From positions 1-64,000 of the forward strand of contig NZ_LGYZ01000084.1 in the NCBI RefSeq assembly GCF_001310275.1: a DNA stretch of 64,000 nucleotides, read 5' to 3'. Shown here one piece after another: positions 61,309 to 64,000 of the stretch (within the stretch, counting starts at the first letter, position 1; every line of letters starts with the position of its first letter). A program made the position numbers and the translations under genes. A model generated the notes under the pieces. It was not told where the DNA came from. It worked only from the letters and a program-made list of their open reading frames with translations, and ran no database searches. Origin of the DNA: Nocardia arizonensis (lineage in GTDB: Bacteria; Actinomycetota; Actinomycetes; Mycobacteriales; Mycobacteriaceae).

Positions 61309-62295
61309 TCAGTCGGCGGACGGTGCGAAGGTCAGGAACTCGGTGACCGGGCGGCGCGGGGTCTTCGGGTAGAGGCGGTAGTTGTCGCTGGTCCCGATCC
61401 GCACGACGACCTGCGGGTCGAGCGGATGGCGGATCAGTCCCGCGAGGAGTCTGCGGGCGGCGGACAATTCGGTCAGGTGCGTGAGCGCGCAGGTGGCCTG
61501 CCCCGCGGTGGTGCATTCCAGCAGCACCGCCGAAAGCGCCTCACCCGCGCGCAGCCACTGTTCGGTCGTGTCGCCGTCGGTGCTGAGGACGATCAGTCGT
61601 GCCTCGTCCGCGGCCGGTTCGGGTCCGCTCGCCCGGCCCGCGGGCGGGAAGCTGCGTGCGATGGCCGAGTTCGCGGTGACCAGCGCCTGCGGCGGCACCC
61701 CTTGTGTCGGGTGCGCATGACCTGTCCACCAATGCAATTCGGCTTGGTACTGCATGTCGTAGCGCTGCACGGCCGCACTGTGTTCGGAGGCGGTGACCAG
61801 TCGGGATCGCACGGTGTCGTCGAGCACGTCCACCTCGACGTCATGGGGGGAGGCCAGCATGCGCAGCCGGTGTACCAGATCGTCCCAGCCGTCCGGGCGG
61901 TGCATGGCAAGGCGTTCGGTGTAGCGGCGGCCCATCGCCTCGGCGCGGGCGCGCACCCCCGCAGGCGGGTCGTTCCACGGGCGGAATTCGAGCACGGCGA
62001 GCCAATCGGGTCGCGCCGGATCGGGCATGCGCAGGATATCGGTGTGCCAGCCGCTCGCGGCGAAGGCCGTGCGGACGTGGTGCACCATGGCCCCGCAGCT
62101 GATCACCAACTGACGGCCCTCGGGATCGGCCACCTCGAGCAGCCGCGTGTCGTCGCGATAGAGCCGCAGGCTCGGCCCGTCACACACCCAGCGCCACGGC
62201 TGGGTGTTGTGCACCGACGGCGCGCGCGAGGCCGACCGCATCGCCGTGACCACGACCGAACGATCGGGCACGGTGGAGATATCACCACTCGTCAT
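61309..62295 (-). CDS. Acg-family nitroreductase-fold protein
   Basis: A 328-residue protein of the Acg family (compare M. tuberculosis Rv2032 and Rv3131, both DosR-regulated and of about the same length). The opening AMRSASRAPSVHNTQPWRWVCDGPSLRLYRD is the FMN-reductase-like N-terminal signature; LEVADPEGRQLVISCGAMVHHVRTA and LTHLTELSAARRLLAGLI continue it. Family members bind flavin tightly and lack clear nitroreductase activity. ATG at 62295. Confidence 0.9.
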   Translation of the reverse strand: MTSGDISTVPDRSVVVTAMRSASRAPSVHNTQPWRWVCDGPSLRLYRDDTRLLEVADPEGRQLVISCGAMVHHVRTAFAASGWHTDILRMPDPARPDWLAVLEFRPWNDPPAGVRARAEAMGRRYTERLAMHRPDGWDDLVHRLRMLASPHDVEVDVLDDTVRSRLVTASEHSAAVQRYDMQYQAELHWWTGHAHPTQGVPPQALVTANSAIARSFPPAGRASGPEPAADEARLIVLSTDGDTTEQWLRAGEALSAVLLECTTAGQATCALTHLTELSAARRLLAGLIRHPLDPQVVVRIGTSDNYRLYPKTPRRPVTEFLTFAPSAD

Positions 62296-62382
62296 GGCTC
62301 AAGTCTGGTGACTTCCGGCGTCGCCGACAACGGCAATTGCTCTCCCGCCGAAGGGCATTTGGTCACGATCGCGGCGCGTCGG

Positions 62383-63009
62383 TCAGAGCAGACCGCGGCG
62401 GTGGGCATAGATGGCGGCCTGGGTGCGGTCGCGGACCCCGAGCCGGTTGAGAATGCTCGAGACGTGATTCTTCACCGTGCCCTCGCTCAGGTGCAGCGAG
62501 CGGGCGATCTCCCGATTGGCCGCGCCCGCGGCGAGCAACCGCAGCACGTCGGTCTCGCGTGGTGTCAGGTCGATCGGAGGCGGGGCCGTGCGGGCGCGCA
62601 CCAGGGCGGCGAGCCGGTTGGCGACGGTGGCCGAGTACTGGTCGACCCCCGCGTGGGCGAGGCGCACGGCGCGGGCGAGATCGGGTGCGGGCAGATCCTT
62701 GAGCAGATAGCCCGCAGCGCCCGCGTGCAGCGCCCGGATGAGGTAGTCCTCGTCGTCGAATGTGGTGAGCATCAGGACGGTGGCGTGATCGCGCAGCCGG
62801 GCCGCGGCCTCGACGCCGTCGAGTCCGGGCATGCGGATATCCATCAGCACCACATCGGGATTCAGTTCCAGGGTGAGTTCCACCGCGGCGGCGCCGTCCT
62901 CGGCGGTCGCCAGTACCTCGATACCGGGCTGGAGCGCCAGCAGCGCGGCGATGCCCTCGCGGACGAGTCGCTCGTCGTCGACGACGAGGATGCGCACGAC
63001 GCCGCTCAT
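62383..63009 (-). CDS. NarL/FixJ-type response regulator
   Basis: A 208-residue response regulator. The receiver domain has the acidic pair VDDE, the phosphorylated Asp in VVLMDIRMPG, the Thr in LTTFDDEDY and the Lys in LLKDLPA. The LuxR-type HTH (LTPRETDVLRLLAAGAANREIARSLHLSEGTVKNHVSSILNRLGVRDRTQAAIYA) is C-terminal. ATG at 63009 overlaps the kinase stop by 4 nt. Confidence 0.95.
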   Translation of the reverse strand: MSGVVRILVVDDERLVREGIAALLALQPGIEVLATAEDGAAAVELTLELNPDVVLMDIRMPGLDGVEAAARLRDHATVLMLTTFDDEDYLIRALHAGAAGYLLKDLPAPDLARAVRLAHAGVDQYSATVANRLAALVRARTAPPPIDLTPRETDVLRLLAAGAANREIARSLHLSEGTVKNHVSSILNRLGVRDRTQAAIYAHRRGLL

Positions 63010-63992
63010 GCGGCGGGAACCGTTGCGAGCAAGCGGGTTCCGGTGGGCCCGCTGGTGATCGTGAGGGTGCCGCCGACCAGGTCGAGACGTTCGCGCATAC
63101 CGCGCAAACCCTGCCCCTCGGTGGCCCCGGGCGTGAAACCCCGGCCGTTGTCGGCGATGTCGAGTACGCGTCCGGTGAGGTCGACGCGCACCGCGACCGT
63201 ATCCGCGCCCGCGTGCCGCCGTGCGTTGGTCAGCGCCTCCTGGGCGACGAGATACAGTGCGAGCCTGGTGGACTCGCCGACCCGGTGTTCCGAGCCGGAC
63301 AGTGCGAGTGTCACCGTGAAGTCGGTGTCTCGCAGCCGGGTGACCAGCGCCCGCAACGCGCCCGCGAGGGTGAATCCGTGCGCGTCGTCGTGCAGGGCGC
63401 CCACGGCGCGGCGGACCTGTTCCAATGCCTGCCGGGTGGCCTCCCGCCCGTCGCTGAGCGCTCGGTCGGCGGTATCCGGTTGCAGCGCGCGGTAGGCGGC
63501 GGCCTTCTCGAGCTGGATCGCGGTCACCACCAGGTGGTGGCCGACGGTGTCGTGGATATCGCGGGCCAGTCGCGCGCGTTCGGCCACCGTGGCGAGCGAG
63601 ACGGCCTGGTCGGCGTATTCGCGCAGGCGGGCGTGTGCGTCGGACAGCTCGGTCAGCAGCGATTCGGCGCGGCTGCGTCCGGCCTCCGCCCGCGCGGCCA
63701 GCACCGCGAGGGTGAGCGCGAAGACGACGCCGACGGCGAACATCGACAGGTCGGAGAACGCCTCCGTATTGCCGCGCAGATCCGGCACCGCGGCGACCAG
63801 GACGCCGACCGCGAGCACCTCCGCCGCGCCGAGGGCGAAGGCGATGCGCGGTCCGAGAGTGAAATACGCGGTCAGCGGCAGCAGCACGAACAGCAGTTTC
63901 GCGGTGCCTCCGCAGTCGAAGACGGTGACCACCGTGAACAGCGCCGCGCGCACGGCGAGCATGGCCACCGCGATCGCCCGCGTGGGTGGCAT
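63006..63992 (-). CDS. NarL-type sensor histidine kinase (start near the window edge)
   Basis: A 328-residue HisKA_3-type kinase. The N-terminal approximately 115 residues form about four membrane helices. The phosphoacceptor His is in ERARLARDIHDTVGHHLVVTAIQLEKA, and the ATPase part has EALTNARRHAGADTV, VLDIADNGRGFTPGATEGQGLRGMRERL. It pairs with the response regulator. The ATG at 63992 is only 8 nt from the window end, so a start further upstream cannot be excluded. The input signal is unknown. Confidence 0.9.
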   Translation of the reverse strand: MPPTRAIAVAMLAVRAALFTVVTVFDCGGTAKLLFVLLPLTAYFTLGPRIAFALGAAEVLAVGVLVAAVPDLRGNTEAFSDLSMFAVGVVFALTLAVLAARAEAGRSRAESLLTELSDAHARLREYADQAVSLATVAERARLARDIHDTVGHHLVVTAIQLEKAAAYRALQPDTADRALSDGREATRQALEQVRRAVGALHDDAHGFTLAGALRALVTRLRDTDFTVTLALSGSEHRVGESTRLALYLVAQEALTNARRHAGADTVAVRVDLTGRVLDIADNGRGFTPGATEGQGLRGMRERLDLVGGTLTITSGPTGTRLLATVPAA

Positions 63993-64000
63993 GCGTGACT

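Noticed and set aside
60862..63495. 877-codon + strand frame over the nitroreductase and two-component genes
   Set aside because: It is antisense to three genes with clear motifs, so it is a GC-driven shadow.

Overview
The window is GC-rich actinobacterial DNA, most likely from a Nocardia or a close relative in the Mycobacteriales (inference). Three things support this. First, positions 135-20654 reproduce the gene order of Mycobacterium tuberculosis Rv1691-Rv1713: RGG/TPR protein, HAD hydrolase, small Rv1693-like protein, tlyA, nadK, recN, steA, mctB/steB, pyrG, Nudix hydrolase, xerD, parA, scpA, scpB, rluB, cmk, der. Second, GTG starts and 4-bp GTGA/ATGA overlaps are frequent. Third, the accessory content (mycofactocin genes, a latex-clearing oxygenase, XRE/DUF5753-DUF397 pairs, SARP-like regulators) is typical of this group.

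Layout. (1) 1-20654 is the conserved core on the + strand, interrupted by two - strand genes (SRPBCC protein, SHOCT membrane protein) between recN and steA. It covers translation (TlyA, RluB, Der), NAD and nucleotide metabolism (NadK, PyrG, Cmk), DNA repair, chromosome segregation (RecN, XerD, ParA, ScpAB) and cell separation (SteA/SteB). (2) 20682-24205 holds a BTAD regulator, a lone DUF397 gene and two XRE regulators. (3) 24206-31707 contains small self-regulated catabolic or stress units. These are a P450-TetR pair behind two palindromes, a fumarylacetoacetase-TetR operon divergent from a metallo-beta-lactamase-fold hydrolase with two identical operators between them, an NAD(P)H-binding protein/CPBP protease pair joined by a tandem repeat, and an SRPBCC-ArsR pair behind a 20-bp palindrome. 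(4) 31783-39850 has a homocysteine methyltransferase, a partial mycofactocin cassette (mftA-mftB-mftC only), a hemerythrin, an acyltransferase-SGNH protein and two alpha/beta hydrolases. (5) 39943-45130 has an XRE/methyltransferase/DUF397 operon, a divergent operon of an unknown protein plus a DUF4254 protein, an FkbM methyltransferase and a phage-type amidase. (6) 45551-49590 has a latex-clearing-protein homologue with the conserved heme-site residues, a Rho_N-like small protein and an archaeal/eukaryotic-type prolyl-tRNA synthetase. (7) About 49750-51800 is a decay island: a frameshifted P450 remnant, a frameshifted small gene coupled to a DUF3558-like lipoprotein, and a CoA-transferase remnant. 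(8) 52290-64000 has an MFS exporter, a VOC protein, a large BTAD-ATPase regulator divergent from a membrane protein, a nucleotidyltransferase-BON-phosphoesterase operon, a second hemerythrin, an Acg-like nitroreductase and a NarL-type two-component system that reaches the window edge.

The most interesting signals are the very long RGG-repeat extension on the Rv1691 homologue, the mycofactocin trio without mftD/E/F, several clean palindromic operators tied to neighbouring regulators, a start-codon-duplicating 24-bp tandem repeat, and the pseudogene island. I did not find an obviously new multi-gene system. The best candidates for undescribed biology are the RGG protein, the XRE-methyltransferase-DUF397 module with its divergent partner operon, and the FAH/TetR/MBL unit.
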